Source: Candidatus Delongbacteria bacterium
Lineage (GTDB): Bacteria; Delongbacteria; UBA4055
Reading direction: 5' to 3'
Length of the DNA: 14,890 nt
NCBI GenBank assembly: GCA_016938535.1
Contig: JAFGUL010000186.1
Coordinates: forward strand, 1-14,890
In this document: positions 14,805-14,890 of the stretch, piece after piece
Numbering within the stretch: position 1 is the stretch's first letter
Layout: each line of letters opens with the position of its first letter
Notes under the pieces: generated by a model
Told to the model about the DNA's origin: nothing
The model's input: only the letters and a program-made list of their open reading frames with translations
Database searches by the model: none
Translations under genes and position numbers: made by a program

Positions 14805-14890
14805 ATGGCTGAAGAATTCAAACCCGGCTGCGCACGACCCACAGGCGGTCCGGTCGGTGAAAAGCCGAAAAAGGAAGTTGAAAAAGAGAT
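14805..14890 (+). CDS. N-terminus of an unrecognised protein, cut by window edge
   Basis: Only 28 codons are present: MAEEFKPGCARPTGGPVGE followed by KPKKEVEKE, running off the right edge. The start is well supported by GGGAGG at 14795-14800 and a sigma70-like promoter. There is no signal peptide. A Gly/Pro-rich opening with one Cys followed by a Lys/Glu stretch may be a flexible tail before a folded domain. I cannot assign a family from this length. Confidence 0.7.
   Translation, partial: MAEEFKPGCARPTGGPVGEKPKKEVEKE

Noticed and set aside
1..14890. CRISPR arrays, insertion sequences, tRNA genes, integrases
   Set aside because: No regularly spaced long repeats, transposase motifs, terminal inverted repeats or tRNA-like stretches were seen on either strand.

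Overview
The window looks like a chromosomal segment of a Gram-negative bacterium, with GC around 40% by eye. A TamB/AsmA-type envelope protein implies an outer membrane. The AAA_14/DUF4143 ATPase, the S41 peptidase with a long helical N-terminal region, and a six-bladed beta-propeller remnant are typical of the FCB superphylum (Bacteroidota and uncultured relatives). However, three promoters have a sigma70 -35, 17-bp spacer and TATATT -10, and most genes have a strong AGGAG ribosome binding site, which fits poorly with Bacteroidota proper. The phylum call is inference. UGA is used both as an ordinary stop (three genes) and, in selD, apparently as selenocysteine, so the organism should carry a Sec-decoding system encoded elsewhere.

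Layout. From 1 to about 3380 (all minus strand) is an accessory, AT-richer, partly decayed stretch. It holds the start of an AbrB/MazE-type antitoxin with an operator-like repeat cluster over its promoter (1-160), an AAA_14/DUF4143 ATPase (196-1326) behind a repeated upstream motif, a frameshifted end of a beta-propeller gene (1415-1601), and an S41 peptidase split by one in-frame amber codon (1582-3378).

From 3403 to 11833 (minus strand) lies a compact housekeeping operon, read in the order ssnA-like aminohydrolase, prfA, tamB-like, rlmD-like methyltransferase, mntP, and probably the S41 gene last. Junctions are 4-bp ATGA overlaps or gaps of 6 to 54 bp.

From 11834 to 12007 is a divergent promoter region. 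Rightward it drives rpsT (12008-12280), which ends in a strong terminator, followed by a PPP-type phosphatase (12319-12936) and, 3 bp later, selD (12940-13992). The start of selD is hidden by an in-frame TGA at the catalytic Cys position, so a standard gene caller would begin it at 13051 and lose the active site. A secreted coiled-coil protein of unknown function (14051-14686) and the promoter plus first 28 codons of an unrecognised gene (14805 to the edge) complete the window.

The strongest observations are the selenocysteine-containing SelD, the single amber in an otherwise intact S41 peptidase frame, the broken propeller tail next to it, and an SsnA-family protein that seems to have lost several active-site histidines. 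SsnA and SelD are both linked to selenium metabolism and sit within about 1.1 kb of each other. I did not find a clearly new multi-gene system.
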